The translations under genes and the position numbers were made by a program. A model generated the notes under the pieces. It did not search any database. It had not been told where the DNA came from and saw nothing but the letters and a program-made list of their open reading frames with translations. A stretch of 64,000 bases of DNA from Bacillus amyloliquefaciens DSM 7 = ATCC 23350 (GTDB taxonomy: Bacteria; Bacillota; Bacilli; Bacillales; Bacillaceae): assembly GCF_000196735.1 (NCBI RefSeq), contig NC_014551.1, positions 2,289,001 to 2,353,000 of the forward strand, written 5' to 3'. Shown here in pieces: positions 63,689 through 64,000 of this stretch (within the stretch, counting starts at the first letter, position 1; each line of letters opens with the position of its first letter).

Positions 63689-64000
63689 TCAGTTTGCCGC
63701 TGTTTCGATAATGGCAACGACCATTTCCGCCGTTTTCACGAGCTCTTCAATCGGCATTTTTTCATTTTTCGTGTGGATTTGTTCATAGCCTACTGACAGG
63801 TTGACTGTCGGAATGCCGTGGCCGGCAATGACGTTCGCGTCACTTCCGCCGCCGCTTGTCTGAAGCTCGCTCGGCCGGCCGATTTTTGCCGCCGCTTTTT
63901 TCGCGACTTCCACAACCTGATCGCCGTCCTGATATTTGAAACCCGGATACATGACCGCGATGTCAACTTCTGCGCGTCCACCCATCTCAGCTGCAGCAGA
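63689..64000 (-). CDS. yqjE: M20 family peptidase YqjE (PepT-like), C-terminal part
   Basis: The visible 103 residues are the C-terminus of an M20 zinc peptidase; the rest lies beyond the window. The segment GGGSDANVIAGHGIPTVNLS and the metal-site histidine in YEQIHTKNEKMPIEEL are typical of tripeptidase-like YqjE. Position after yqjG fits B. subtilis. Substrate unknown. Confidence 0.88.
   Translation of the reverse strand, partial: SAAAEMGGRAEVDIAVMYPGFKYQDGDQVVEVAKKAAAKIGRPSELQTSGGGSDANVIAGHGIPTVNLSVGYEQIHTKNEKMPIEELVKTAEMVVAIIETAAN

Overview
The window is chromosomal DNA from a member of the Bacillus subtilis group. Gene order and protein sequences follow the B. subtilis resC-to-yqjE segment almost gene for gene, but the proteins differ enough that a close relative such as B. 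velezensis or B. amyloliquefaciens is more likely than B. subtilis itself (inference from remembered family sequences; no search was run). Most of the first 36 kb lies on the minus strand, as in B. subtilis.

Layout by region: (1) 1-7 kb: cytochrome c maturation (resC partial, resB, resA), rluB, the spore-cortex operon dacB-spmA-spmB, and ypuI. (2) 6.7-16 kb: condensin partners scpA/scpB, a tiny sporulation gene behind a SigK-type promoter, ypuF, the FMN-riboswitch-controlled riboflavin operon ribD-ribE-ribA-ribH-ribT, signal peptidase sipS and ppiB. (3) 16-26 kb: ypuA, lysA, the spoVA dipicolinate-channel operon, the spoIIA (sigF) operon and dacF. (4) 26-31 kb: nucleoside catabolism (drm-punA), xerD, yqzK, fur, spoIIM and yqkK. 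(5) 31-38 kb: malate/lactate and asparagine/aspartate use (mleA, mleN, ansB, ansA, regulator ansR), then yqxK and nudF. (6) 39-48 kb: the FtsZ inhibitor mciZ, the yqk genes, SOS polymerase yqjW with yqjX and yqzH, an AI-2E-family permease and coaA. (7) 48-64 kb: dsdA, yqjQ, yqjP, T-box-controlled proI, a LysR/GlpM-like pair, namA, yqjL, rpmGA, rnz, zwf, gndA, polY1, the MifM/YqjG pair and the end of yqjE.

Regulation can be read directly in many places: promoter-like sites for SigE (dacB, spoIIM, mciZ), SigF (dacF), SigG (spoVAA), SigH (spoIIAA), SigK (29-aa gene) and ECF sigma factors (ypuA, yqjL); an FMN riboswitch; a T-box; a PerR box at fur; an SOS box at yqjW; three cre-like sites; and a hairpin that hides the yqjG ribosome binding site behind the MifM arrest peptide.

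The most unusual observations are broken genes in otherwise orderly operons. spoVAB has lost about half its length inside the spoVA operon. yqkD and namA each carry an apparent one-base deletion. yqjZ survives only as out-of-frame fragments. These may be real lesions or assembly errors. No CRISPR array, insertion sequence, prophage, rRNA or tRNA gene was seen. I found no convincing wholly new multi-gene system; the least explained loci are the LysR/GlpM-like pair with its 336-base empty flank, and a 54-codon gene lying antisense to the coaA 3' region.
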